From: Spongospora subterranea
Lineage: Eukaryota > Endomyxa > Phytomyxea > Plasmodiophorida > Plasmodiophoridae
Direction of reading: 5' to 3'
Assembly: GCA_900404475.1 (NCBI GenBank)
Contig: OUQQ01000271.1
Coordinates: 1-24,809 of the forward strand
DNA: 24,809 nt
The notes beneath the pieces are model-generated. The model did not search any database. It had not been told where the DNA came from and saw nothing but the letters and a program-made list of their open reading frames with translations. Of the stretch, positions 1 through 9,896 are shown piece by piece. Numbering within the stretch: the first letter of the stretch is position 1; each line of letters begins with the position of its first letter. The translations under genes were made by a program, and so were the position numbers.

Positions 1-488
1 ACGCTATTCGGAGGAGATATGAAGGTCGGGCACCACCGGACGGCGGCTGCCTCGTTTGCAAGGGAAAGGGTTCAGGTTTGTCCAACCAGCACGCACACGC
101 AATTGCAAGAGGCGGTCGCAACTCACCAGATGTGGTTGTTTTTTTTTCACGATACTGGTCGTTTGTGCAGACAACGATCAAGACGACTGATTTGAGCGGC
201 TTAGGTGCACGCTTGAGCAACTTGTGCAGGGCAACTGGGTGTCGATAATCTGTACAACAACCTGATCGCCGTCTACCGCCGCAATTCTCATGGGTTTAAC
301 ACAAACAGACCGACTGATGCACTATCCACGCTCGGTGGGAAAAACCTCATCGCCCCCGCTTATATGACAAATAAATAGATCGGTGTCGACAGGGTGTCGG
401 TGATCACCCGAAATAACTCATGACGGGGGACGGTCATCTGGTCGAACTGGTTATCGCCATACACCGTCACACGATAACGCCATCCACC
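1..488 (-). CDS. Partial coding blocks, weakly small-GTPase-like
   Basis: Not firmly recognised. Read leftwards there are three open, protein-like stretches: about 488-391 (contains YRVTVYGDNQFDQMTV), 313 to about 240 (AAVDGDQVVVQIIDTQ) and 232 to the window edge (LKSVVLIVVCTNDQY then REKKTTTSGEL). Their order resembles a Ras/Rab fold: a P-loop-like GDN region, a DG..V..QI.DT strand where DTAGQ would sit, and a VVLI...TND strand where NKxD would sit. GTP-binding residues are absent: no GKS/T, no DTAG, no NKxD. A GT..AG intron of 77 nt (390-314) joins the first two blocks in phase. The second and third lie in different frames with almost no room between them, so either a 41-nt intron removes the DT region or the gene is broken. 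The 3' end lies outside the window. It could be a pseudogene or an unrelated family. Confidence 0.3.
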
Positions 489-490
489 CG

Positions 491-2689
491 ATGTCGGGTA
501 AATCTGTCAATACGGGTGGTGTAATACGATCCCCTAAAGATGAACCCCCTCGCTGTATGCCTGTATACTCCCCATCATCCACCGATCTACCTAGGGCACT
601 TCCTCTTTGGACCACGAAATATGATGGACTCTGTCAGGCCGACGATGACCCTTCAGGGACCATAATCTCGTACCGGCCCCCGTCTGCCAACACTGTTATT
701 CGCGTAGATTCGGCCAGTAAGAAGGATTCTCCACGAGATATCATCTCCCCAGTTATACCCGAAACCGGAGAGATGGCCGTCTGTATTGCGACAATCGCTT
801 CCCTGGTCTCCTTCATCCCACCTGGATCATTTCTCTGGGTTAGTCGCGCCCCTCGTGTCCGGTACCGATAGTTAACCCATCGCCTCCCCTTTTGCAGGAA
901 TCGATTCGCAAAGAACCGGACCAGAACTTCAGCGTGAAAGTGTTGATGAATGGGGATTGGCGGCGAATAACGGTGACAGGTTCAATACCTTATGACACCA
1001 ATACCCAGGAACAAGTATTTCCTCAAACTTCCAATCCAAGCGAGATTTGGCCCTGTTTGTTGGCCAAAGCTGTGTCCAATTTTCGCCACATCGACGCCGT
1101 GTCTCTTCTGACCGGATTTCACTTGGTTAATGGGTTTCTTCCTGATAATGGATTCTTTGCCCAACCAGTACACAGTAAAACCGTCACCGCCAATTACTTC
1201 AATTTGTCGCAATTTCCTGTCAAATTTACGTCGTTCTCGTATACATGGTCGGAATTGTCCAAACCATTCAACAACAAGGCGACCTGTTTGCTGAGCGTGG
1301 TGTCGTCGTCCGATCAGGTCACTTTGCTGAGTTTCGATCCGGTGCAAACCGTTGGCGGCGACGCTTGCTTCACCTGCCAACTGTCTAAGATTGAATCGTG
1401 GTCGGCAAACTCAACCGACCTGATCGCAACATTTACGGGATCGGGTCCTCAACACCATCTGTTGAATTTACGCCCAGGAATGTACAATCTTCAGATAACG
1501 TCGTCATGTGGCCTCGCCTTGCAATGCCGATCGGAATGCGACGGGGTATTATTAGATAATCAAGAAGGTATAAGATCGGGGTTGCTGATTTTGGATCTCG
1601 TTCAAATCAACCACCAATTCCAGGTAAAATATGGACGCAGCCGCCGTTCAACTTATTCGTGGCAACTGCCAGTGGGAAACATTCTGGGGCTCCTGGACCC
1701 CATCTACTCGCTATTTTCGCCAACATAACAGTTGATGTTCCAGCCGATTGCCTGGTCTCGTTCCAGATCGGGTTCGATGATATTCGAATATCGCCATTGG
1801 CCGAGTTATTCGGTGACGATTCCGAGCCAGTTGTGGTCCAGCACGATACGCCAACCCCAATCCAGGCGGGAATCTACACAATGAAACTACTGACCCGATC
1901 AGGGAACGCAGGTCGGCAATGGAAGTATGATATAGGATATGGCATGAAATTTGATCGATGACGAACTTAGGTATTGTGCCTGGATCGTTCACAGTGAGAA
2001 TGATCAGTGATAAGGCGTGCCAATGTGCACTTCTTCCTCTATCGCCAACGACAAAGGTATTCTCAGACGAGTTCAAGTTGGAGTACAGAGATCGGCGCGT
2101 ATTTCAGGAGGTTCTAACGACCAATTCGAAGGATATCGTGACGATGTCGTTAGATGTTCACGTCGAATCTGAATATGAACCGCCACCGATAGTTGTGTCA
2201 ATCGATGGCGGTGCCCCTATTATTGGATTTGGCACCATCGCCATACCGTCTGTCAAGATCTCCCTTGGACAAAAACTTGTGTTGCTCTGCAAACTTGATC
2301 GGAAAGGTCCATGGAGTAGCTGGAAAGTTAGGATACAACCAGGCGACTCGATACAGATGTGCTCTAGCACCGAATGGAGGGATAGGCTAGACGCGTTGAA
2401 GAAATCATGGAACCAGAACGATGCGTCAAGGGCGGAACGATCGACACAAACCCGCCAGGTTTTCACCAGTCGGGATCGGGGCAATGACCTGCCCATTGTC
2501 GTATCTGGGCACATACCGGGATCCAGTATCGACAACACACCAGATACGGTATCGGGTCTAGGTGCGGTCTGCCGACAATATAACGAGGGAGTCGGGAGTG
2601 ATATTGACTGGATTCGCCACTTTACCAATCAACAATATCAGCTGATGAAGGTATCGGTCAACACTCAATACCTCACACCTGTATCATAA
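491..2689 (+). CDS. Calpain-like protein, androglobin-type, catalytically degenerate
   Basis: Four exons (491-838, 898-1567, 1624-1911, 1971-2689) joined by 59, 56 and 59-nt GT..AG introns that keep phase give 674 aa. Residues about 80-290 resemble the calpain protease core: GEMAVCIATIASL (Cys98) aligns with the G-D-C-W-F box but lacks the Trp, and VKVLMNGDWRRITV plus NPSEIWPCLLAKA are typical core strands. I find no His or Asn catalytic box, so it is probably not a protease. From about residue 340, GKIWTQPPFNLFV followed by PGSFTVRMISD looks like calpain domain III (C2L). Near residue 540, DALKKSWNQNDASRA recalls the segment after domain III in androglobins. No permuted globin or IQ motif is visible. 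Androglobin is linked to sperm flagella in animals. Start: the ATG at 491 is the first in frame of the first exon; an upstream exon cannot be excluded. The last exon has an alternative donor at 2651. Confidence 0.6.
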
Positions 2690-2982
2690 TTGGTCCAGCC
2701 GGCCACCGTTTCACACGTTACCAGCCCGCGTTTGCGCCGTTTGTAACATAGTTGGCAGTATCATACGTTACCTGCAACGGTTGACACGACGACGTGGGAG
2801 ATCCCAACCCGACATTATTGAATTGACTATTTGTTTTATCTGTCGTTTATTTGTTATGATCCCAACGTGTCCCATACAATCTCCGGTTCATTTATTGGCC
2901 ATTGATGGCAGTCCATTGCCGTTCTCCCTCATTTTTTGGAAGTCATCATTTTGAGGCCAGCCTGATCTCAGTGGTCAGGCAG

Positions 2983-3545
2983 TAATTGAGACAACATTGT
3001 CCGAGCGTGATACATACAGACGCAAAATACTAGGATATGAAGGGCGTATATCGACGTTGCAGCAAGCGATGGCTGACCAAGATTTGGATGCGATATTACG
3101 TTGTGTCGAGGACGTGAAATCATTGCCAGATTGGAAAACGGGTTCCAACATTTACAATGCATACGAGGTCTGTTTCGACATACAGAAAGCCAACATTAAA
3201 AGTGCTATCGACAACGAAGATATGCAAGAGATTCAAGCTGCCTTGAAATCATCAGAACTGTTAGATACACTGCCATTACTGAATGCCGAAGTCTGCCAAC
3301 AAGTTAAGGTGGTTTGTCAAGATGCAGTTCGTATTCTGTGCGAGGATGCCGTCAAACCCCTGGTGGAAGCGATGACAGGAGAGCCATCGGCTTGGGATGC
3401 GGACACGATCAAAGACGCAGTTCAGGACGAGAGATTAACAGGGAAGCGGCAGCGGGAATTGATGCCAGGGCATGTCGCCCAGGTATTGGATCAGGCTGAG
3501 CAGTGGTTGAAATCTACCGCACCAACACCAATTCCAAATACATAG
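2983..3545 (+). CDS. Helical protein of unknown function (5' end unresolved)
   Basis: Open frame of about 185 codons ending at TAG 3543-3545, rich in Glu, Asp, Ala and Leu and predicted by eye to be all helix. Two stretches look alike: AMADQDLDAILRCVEDVK and AIDNEDMQEIQAALKSS, suggesting a short helical repeat. No in-frame ATG lies at the head of the block. The frame opens at 2955 and several AG acceptors sit at 2960-2982. A short first exon from ATG 2856 (joined by a 72-nt intron, 2911-2982) or ATG 2905 is possible. Alternatively it is the C-terminal part of the preceding gene: a donor at 2651 (AAG then GTATCG) and an acceptor at 2978 are both phase 0, and the TLSERDTYRRKILGYEGRI start would suit an androglobin coiled-coil tail. 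I cannot decide between these. It is convergent with the gene at 3645. Confidence 0.5.
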
Positions 3546-3644
3546 AAAACAAAAGGAAACCACGCTGTTGACGCCAAACATAGAATAATCCTAGATTGGA
3601 ATTTTAATGTATAAAAGATGATGCGATAGTGAATATTAGAGGGA

Positions 3645-4823
3645 TCAGCTGCACCTTTGAACGGGCGTTTGGAATATGGCGACAAGCAATGCGGCGATCA
3701 CCGTTAGAAGGAACACGTAGCCACCAATCATGAAGGTTCTGGTTCTCGCCGCATCTCGACGGGATTCTTTTAAAAGTTTATCTGCCTTTCTCAATGCCGC
3801 TTTGCTCTCACTGGAGCATTTTCGAAGAACCAGTTCGTATGTGGATTCGGCCTGGTTTAGCTCGGATTTCAGAAGCGATACATTGGCTTCAGCAGTTTGT
3901 ACACGCCCTTTCCAGTGATTAACAGCCTCATCAAGAACAATACAGTTCTTCTCAAATAACTCAATCTGCTCCTGCATATCGTTATGTACTACGCCCTCGG
4001 GAACTTGTCTTGTTTTGGTCGTCTCTGTAGCAGACACGGTCGAACCTTCCGCAGTCTGCTTTTCAGATAATTTCATAGGTTGGGTCCCAACGATCAAGAT
4101 TTCAGGATTATCGGACAGCGGCGCTAATGAGGTGGACGGATTGGGTTGCAGCAAGTTGAGAACTTGTTCGTCCGGTGCGCGATCGTGATCTGAAATTATG
4201 TCTGGTACTGAAATATTACGGTTTGTGAAAGATGGCGTATCCGCATCGGCCACAACATCTAATCCCAATTGCTCTCCTTCCAATTCAGGGCCAAAACCAC
4301 AACCTCTTTCGTTGGAAAGGCTCAGTTTCAACAGCTGATCCGTTCTGTAGGTTAATTCGATATTGGTATCTCCATCCTGCTGTAGACAGTGGCCTGACCG
4401 CTCAGACTCATTTGATATTTGGCGACACTCTTCATGGTTTGATACTACTGTCGCCACAGATCTGACAGATTTCTGCCCGTCATCTCTCCCAGGGTACAAT
4501 GACTTTTTTGCAGTTTGCGCATTGGCCCGAACTGAATCGACGATGGCATAAATTTTGAGAGCAGATATATCGACTCTCTTCCGTAATTGTGGGCTTTCTT
4601 TACCTCTGGCAACGGTTTTCCGAGGCATCAAAACATGGTCTGATCTCCGCCTTCGAATAAGAGTCGTATGGCTCGTTTTCATTTCCTGAACGTCCGAGGG
4701 GACGTCGCTTTTCTCGTTGGGCAAATCTCCCAGACTTTTACGGGATGGCGCCTTCGATCTCGATGTCGTATGCATAGAGGCGCGTTGAGCAAATGCCGAC
4801 ATCTTGTTCGACACGAGCGACAT
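3645..4823 (-). CDS. Coiled-coil protein with C-terminal membrane anchor
   Basis: Single-exon ORF of 392 aa with ATG at 4823. The first 280 residues are low-complexity, Ser/Arg/Glu-rich and probably disordered, with a basic patch RRRRSDHVLMPRK near residue 57. Residues about 285-355 form a heptad-like coiled coil (QIELFEKNCIVLDEAVNHW onward to SKAALRKADKLLKES). One hydrophobic segment lies at the very end (about 363-384, FMIGGYVFLLTVIAALLVAIF), followed by only eight residues. There is no signal peptide. This layout is that of a tail-anchored protein: inserted post-translationally, N-terminus in the cytosol, anchored in ER, mitochondrial outer or nuclear membrane. Golgi tethers, nuclear-envelope and SNARE-adaptor proteins share it, but I recognise no family. 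It is unusual here in having no visible intron. Confidence 0.7.
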   Translation of the reverse strand: MSLVSNKMSAFAQRASMHTTSRSKAPSRKSLGDLPNEKSDVPSDVQEMKTSHTTLIRRRRSDHVLMPRKTVARGKESPQLRKRVDISALKIYAIVDSVRANAQTAKKSLYPGRDDGQKSVRSVATVVSNHEECRQISNESERSGHCLQQDGDTNIELTYRTDQLLKLSLSNERGCGFGPELEGEQLGLDVVADADTPSFTNRNISVPDIISDHDRAPDEQVLNLLQPNPSTSLAPLSDNPEILIVGTQPMKLSEKQTAEGSTVSATETTKTRQVPEGVVHNDMQEQIELFEKNCIVLDEAVNHWKGRVQTAEANVSLLKSELNQAESTYELVLRKCSSESKAALRKADKLLKESRRDAARTRTFMIGGYVFLLTVIAALLVAIFQTPVQRCS

Positions 4824-5254
4824 ATTTATATTATGGCAAGTCTATGACTGGCGCTTGATGCACAAGGAAACCAGTATTAAACAGAACTTGACCCTTTTAT
4901 GGAAAGTTAGGTAGTGTTGCTCCTTACACCAACCCGGGCGGATGAGACCGATATTTCAATTTACCGCCATGTTGTTGGGCAAGGCAGTCGACCCCAGTGA
5001 TTCCAGCATACACGTCAGTGTATTTCGTGGTGATTGCGGCCCTATTACATTACACCACCTCAGTACTGTAGATCGTAAAACAGGTGTCATGTTACACTTG
5101 ATGAACATCATAATGGTAATTGGGGGGTCGTGATCATTGTGTAATTATTGTCGATATCGGTGAACCAGATTCCATTAACTGGTCGATTGTGGTTTCGGGA
5201 TCCGATCGGGCCGCGGACAAATAATCAGTATCGCTCGCTGGGTGCGATTCGGAA
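4824..5254. promoter_or_regulatory. Divergent intergenic region, may hold 5' exons
   Basis: About 430 nt between a leftward gene (start 4823) and a rightward gene (start 5255), so it should hold both promoters. It may also hold coding sequence: ATG 4942 opens 63 codons, and GTAATT at 5121 with an AG at about 5167 would be a typical 53-nt intron. A further 47-nt intron could link this in phase to the frame upstream of 5255, giving the downstream membrane protein a longer N-terminus. The protein from 4942 has no recognisable motif, so I did not call it. Confidence 0.35.
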
Positions 5255-6563
5255 ATGGGACCAACCATTGACGAGCCGGTATCGTTAAAGCGTTTATCAG
5301 CTGCAGATGTAGCCCGAGGAATGGCGTTTGCATGGGTTGTCATGTCTTTCATTGATATCATTACTGGTCTGCCCATTATCCACCTTTCAGCGGTTAGAGC
5401 TCTTGTCTCCGGTTTCATCCTGTTTAAGCAATTGTTGCCCTCAATAGGTTGCCTTATTTATAGCGGTCGTGTTCGAATGCTACTCTAAAAAAATGTTTTC
5501 GCACATTGAATCCCTGCTGTTTGTGATTGCATCCTCAGTTGTGTTCATCACCCTCATTACAATATTTGCCTCAAGTTCGATCACGTTCGTTGCAGATGCT
5601 GTTTTATTAGGTCATGCTGCAATTCAAGTGGATTCCCCAGTTGATTCCAGCGTCACATTCGTTGTTTGCGGTACACTTGTTTTATTCAACTATTGTGCAA
5701 CCCTGTGGTTGCGTTATTTCCCAGCTCTAATATGGCGTATTTCGGTGGCTTTATCCGCGTCCATTGGAATCTCATTTCTTCTTTGTTTTCACCTTGGCTC
5801 GGACTACTCACTTGACGACTGGATAGAAGCTGAGAATATTATTCATGTGAAGTCTGCGAATATCGGGCAATCTGAAGTTTCCAAAAAATCGTGTATGAGC
5901 CCTATAGTTGTTAAGCCGGTGGATCCGCCAAATACCGCTTCAAATACCGTCTTGCTGCCGCGTGAGCCGAGACGTTTGAGCTCTAAGGATATTGATATCA
6001 CTTCATCGCCAACAAGTGAGCCCAGACGTCTTCTTTCTCAAATCGATGCAACTTCATCGCCAACACGTGAGCCCAGACGTCTTCTTTCTCAAATCGATGC
6101 AACTTCATCGCCAACACTTGCGCCCAGACGTTCACAATCTCAACGTAACGATATTATCAAACCTGAAGCAGAAATGATAACTTCACCAACGGCCACTTCT
6201 CCTCAAGGGTTTTTAGAGAAATTCGCAGCTCATAAAGCCGAGATGGCTTTTCTTGAAGCTAAAGGCCGACTAATTCGCGGTGCCTTACTTACAAAACACA
6301 CAAACGGATCCACACGAGAACGGTTCGTCCGGCTGAACCCTGTGTCCTGCTGCGTTGAGTGGTGGCTTCCCGATTCTTCTTCGCTAGTTGGTCAGACGCC
6401 TGTTTCGAGTCTTTTATCTGTCTCTTGTTCCGGCATCAGCGATTCCTCGTTTCAGCTTGTGTTCAGCTCCCGAACGGTTGTGTTTGACGCGCCGACTCCC
6501 GAACAATCTATTCAGTGGCTTTGTGACACGGCTCTGTTGCTGCAGCATAAGCATCTATTTTAA
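5255..6563 (+). CDS. Multi-pass membrane protein with C-terminal PH domain
   Basis: Two exons (5255-5392, 5448-6563) with a 55-nt phase-0 intron give 417 aa. The N-terminal 190 residues carry four or five hydrophobic segments (for example MAFAWVVMSFIDIITGLPII, SLLFVIASSVVFITLITIFA, TFVVCGTLVLFNYCATLWL, ISVALSASIGISFLLCFHL). A Ser/Pro/Arg-rich linker with a 17-residue tandem repeat (EPRRLLSQIDATSSPT core) follows at about 221-273. Residues about 295-415 resemble a PH domain of the Mcp5/Num1 type: GRLIRGALLTKH, RERFVRLNPVSCCVEWW, FQLVFSSRTVVFDAP and a final helix EQSIQWLCDTALLL. PH domains bind phosphoinositides, so the tail probably touches a membrane in cis or trans while the helices anchor it. 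Membrane-spanning helices plus a PH domain is an uncommon pairing. ATG 5255 was chosen as the first in frame; see the upstream region for possible extra exons. Confidence 0.65.
5951..6154 (+). repeat. 51-bp tandem repeat, coding, about 4 copies
   Basis: Copies at about 5951-6001 (diverged), 6002-6052, 6053-6103 and 6104-6154 (last one diverging). The two central copies differ at one base. The period is 17 codons, in frame, encoding EPRR.LSQIDATSSPT-like units in the linker before the PH domain. Near-identity of the central copies means recent duplication; copy number could vary between isolates. Confidence 0.85.
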
Positions 6564-6664
6564 TCTAACTTGTGCTGACAAATGCTTCATATATTGAGAG
6601 TACCCATGAACCTACAAAGTTCAATCAATTAACCGTATTATTTATAGAGTGAAATTTCAGCTCT

Positions 6665-6936
6665 TTATGATGGCGGGCCCACTCTCCTTACCTGTTTAAA
6701 CACTATCAACATATGTTGCCGAACCTGTCTGCAACTACTTCTACCTTCTCGCTTCGATATATCTCTTTGAGCATGTTACATTTTTGTTCAGAAAGTATAG
6801 TACGGCGACTGAGCTCCAGCACAACACGTCGTTTTCGTAAAATAAAACGCCCTTTTATGTGAAAGGTGCTTCCATGTTCGTCCGATTGCTCTGCAAACGA
6901 CAGGTCCTTTTGCAAAATTGTTGATTGACTTGACAT
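6665..6936 (-). CDS. Small basic protein, unknown
   Basis: Two exons (6936-6745, 6691-6665) with a 53-nt phase-0 intron give 72 aa starting MSSQSTILQKDLSFAEQ and ending VRRVGPPS. Without splicing the frame runs on to a stop at 6706 (76 aa). The body (GRFILRKRRVVLELSRR then SEQKCNMLKEIYRSEK) is strongly basic and could be a beta strand followed by helices. I recognise no family. Support: the ATG sits directly after a short AT-rich leader, the codon pattern is protein-like, and the splice sites and intron length match those of the neighbouring NPL4 gene. The opposite strand has nothing better. Confidence 0.4.
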
Positions 6937-7380
6937 AGTTGTGCTCTAGATCTCAGAAAAACTGTTTGCTTGCATTGCGAGCGGATTATTCGCACGATAA
7001 GAAACGAATACAAGTCATTTTGTCTCAGATCATAAAACTTGTTGATCATGCGTTTTATGATCACAATCTATTACAGTATTGCTAATACAGTACAAAAACA
7101 GAAAAAGCGGACAATAACGCTGAAATCATGATCTTGATAGAATCTGCAAACGTAAATTGATAAGTGCAGAAAAGGTAACAGACCGTATCTAGACAGTTTC
7201 AGTCGTATAAAGTTTTGATGCGAAAATAACCGAATAATATTTGGAGCAAGAAAAAAATCTGATCAGCCTATAACGAGCTGATCCCTGGACTGAGAACTGA
7301 GAACAACAGGAACTGTGCACAAGCCCGGAGCTACAACATTTTTGACGCCGTAAACAATCGCTTGCAAAATAAACAACTGA
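6937..7380. other. Intergenic, AT-rich, one hairpin
   Basis: No convincing gene. The only structured element is a perfect 7-bp inverted repeat TGATCAT/ATGATCA with a 7-nt spacer at about 7044-7064, of the kind seen in dimer-binding sites or by chance in AT-rich DNA. The stretch lies downstream of NPL4 and upstream of the small gene at 6936, so it should hold that gene's promoter. Confidence 0.3.
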
Positions 7381-9587
7381 TTATTGAACATATTTTTTCA
7401 AGGCATAGTCAATCCTAGCCTGAACATTGGCAGGAGGAGGTGCCCCAGCCTTGACAGATCGCACTATTTCCAAGGCAAGACTTTCCTCCATTACTTGTGG
7501 CAGGAAGAGCAACAACAGGAAATCAGAAAATTGAACCTATACAATGGAGTATGCTGATGGAATGTCTACAAACAGATAAAAAGGGACTTACATGAATGGG
7601 CTCGTTGCGATGAACTTGAACATGAGCAGTAAAATGTACATCCGTCCCGTTGAACGGGAAATGCTATTTTAAGACATTAGCAAGAGCCGAAGCGAACGAA
7701 TCAACATTACGAGATATTTGAACATTGGCTGAGGATTGAATGGTTTCATAGGTATGACTTTAACAAGAAGTTCATCAGGAAGGAAATCTTTATCCGGAGT
7801 AACGGTTTTGTTCTTGAAAATGATCGACGACAAAAAGTCTCCTTTCTGAAAAAAATAAATAAGAACTGTCCACCAAATCAACGGTATAGGAAACCTTGGC
7901 GGTTTTAGGACGTAAGAACCCAACCGCTGAACCCTCCTCAATAAGACCATCACGTTCCATGGCGACACCTATAATACCATTGATAAAAAACAACGGAATG
8001 TAATGTGGGGCTTACCTTGGTCGGAAATCTGGTACGCTTTTGGCTCAATATTTCCCTGATTGTTGTATTGAATCACCATAGTGACGAACCGGGAATGGTT
8101 CAGATTGTCGCTAAACCTGTAATATGTCTGTCAATACCTGAAAACGATCCCATTCAGAGGCGGCTTACTTGAGCTGAAACCGAGCAGCTTGTCGCACTTC
8201 TCTACCACTTAGGAATACTTCTCCACCTAAAGAAATCTTTTAGCCCAATAAATATTGCAACTAGTACCAGCGGTATACCATATTCCTTCCCGCTTCTTGG
8301 CAGGGTAGTAATCGCCCATCCGACTGGTTCTAACCCAAGCTCGGCAGCGACCTTTAGGTTGCTTGCTTCATGCGGATCTCGCAGCAGGCGAACTCCATCA
8401 GGAAGACCTAAACCGATTCATACACTAAGTGTTGTTGCTGCGATAGCAGAGATTATCACACCTTCTTGAGGAGGAATGTAAATCCCTTCAACTTCGGCAC
8501 GAATGGCGCCAATGTTGCCGGTTTCTGTCGGCTCATCGATAAATCGTCCGAACAAGATCGCAGCGCGCTGAATGCCTGGATTAGCGCTCCAGGTCGAGAT
8601 AAATCGTTCACCGGCGGCGACATCCTTAAACGAAATGCCATCGCAACGACGGTAGGACTACAATTAAAAAATCAGTACGATAAACGGTGGACAACGAAGG
8701 AAGAACCTGTAGGTGCAAAACAGCATTAGAAGGTGCACATTTCCCACAGATACCGAGAGGCCATGGCCGATGGCCCCCATCGCATCGGCTCTTGCCAGCG
8801 TAACTGATCATTTCGGGGGGCGCACAGCTATGGCATACTGTAGATAGATGATGTTTAAACCTGAGTTCAACTGTAATTTGCGTATTTGAATGAATAGCAA
8901 TGCCAATATATACTTGCAAAGCGCTCGTTTTTCAGCCATGAATTGCGCATAAGGAATAATGTCTACTTTAAAGGGTTTGTCGGGATCTTCCTTCTCGTGA
9001 TTAGCAGGTGAAGATTCAACTACTTCCTCAGGAGGAAGGCATTTGGGACAGAAAGCAGTAGGAGGATGATTACATAGCCATGACGCAAGAGGGGCATCAG
9101 GATCTGCCGGTGCAAGCTGAACACAGCGCATGAATTAGATGTAGCGCCAGCATTTCGACGAGGTACGAACACAATGCAGACATCGTGCTTTGATATTATG
9201 CTGGCATTTGGGAGTGAGCTTGAATACTGGGCCGGATTCAACAACAACATCATCATCTGGGGCAAGGTAAACCATGGTCCCATGTTCAATTCCTATCGAG
9301 CCGAGCGCTAATTTCGGATCAACATTCACCCACTGCGAGAAAGTCATTTTAACCGAAAACTCCATGCAATGATAGCAGACCTCTGGATTATGGAGTGGAC
9401 GACGCGATATGCGAAATTTTCCAACAGGAAAATCAAATTTGACTGATATCTACGGCGGATCGATTAGCGCCACAAAAACCGATTTTGACCTGTCCCAAAC
9501 CAGTTCGAGGAGTTCACCCCAAGAAGTTGATACAGAACCGACTTCGACCCGTTTCTGGCCAGATGCGCTTTGTACGCGTACAATCAT
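7381..9587 (-). CDS. NPL4: NPL4, ubiquitin-recruiting cofactor of Cdc48/p97
   Basis: Twelve exons (9587-9501, 9449-9171, 9116-8914, 8860-8707, 8657-8462, 8407-8279, 8226-8169, 8116-8016, 7968-7895, 7845-7711, 7663-7592, 7536-7381) encode 547 aa; all 11 introns are GT..AG, 47-55 nt, and the summed length is a clean multiple of three. Start MIVRVQSASGQKRVEV is a UBX-like fold ending near GIEHGTMVYL. Two zinc-binding sets follow: KCQHNIKARCLHC with CNHPPTAFCPKC, then CHSC and CDGGHRPWPLGICGKC, the zf-NPL4 signature. Next comes the MPN-like domain: IRAEVEGIYIPPQE, ELGLEPVGWAITTL, RFVTMVIQYNNQG, and finally FSDFLLLLFLPQV. With UFD1 it recruits polyubiquitinated substrates to Cdc48 in nucleus and cytosol (known for the family). 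Length matches fungal Npl4; it lacks the C-terminal NZF finger of animals. Intact, with no sign of decay. Confidence 0.95.
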
Positions 9588-9896
9588 TGATTTCTGAAAG
9601 GAAGGTGTCGACTAACTCCAGATATTAAGTGTCCACAAGCCGATAATACCACGCAGTTCATCACCGGACAAGTAAAATGTTGTGGCGAGAACACGTCAAT
9701 GATGGAGAACCCGCATCTGTTACGCCATGGGCACATCCTCAAAATGGCAAAACGAGTATTGATAAGAATGCGATAGTCAACTAATGGAGATTCTTCGATG
9801 AAAAATAAAATGCAAGAGTTGTTTAACGATAAATTTTAGGGACGGCAACTTTCAACCTTGAACGGCGGGGTCATTACGCATGAGGTTGACTTTCAT
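9588..9896. promoter_or_regulatory. Upstream region of NPL4
   Basis: About 310 nt between the NPL4 start and the end of the next leftward gene. It should contain the NPL4 promoter and the 3' end of the PHD gene. I see no TATA box in a sensible place and no coding signal. Confidence 0.4.

Noticed and set aside
982..1380. 132-codon open frame on the minus strand
   Set aside because: It is antisense to the second calpain-like exon, whose plus-strand product matches a known fold and splices in phase.
2705..2775. Similar words around CACGTTACCAG and ATACGTTACCTG after the calpain-like gene
   Set aside because: Only 8 matching bases and no third copy; not distinguishable from chance.
5134..5418. 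94-codon minus-strand frame
   Set aside because: It is antisense to the first exon of the PH-domain membrane protein and has no recognisable features.
7669..7993. Separate short minus-strand ORFs read as independent genes
   Set aside because: They are NPL4 exons 9-10 read through their introns; removing a 49-nt intron restores the family sequence.
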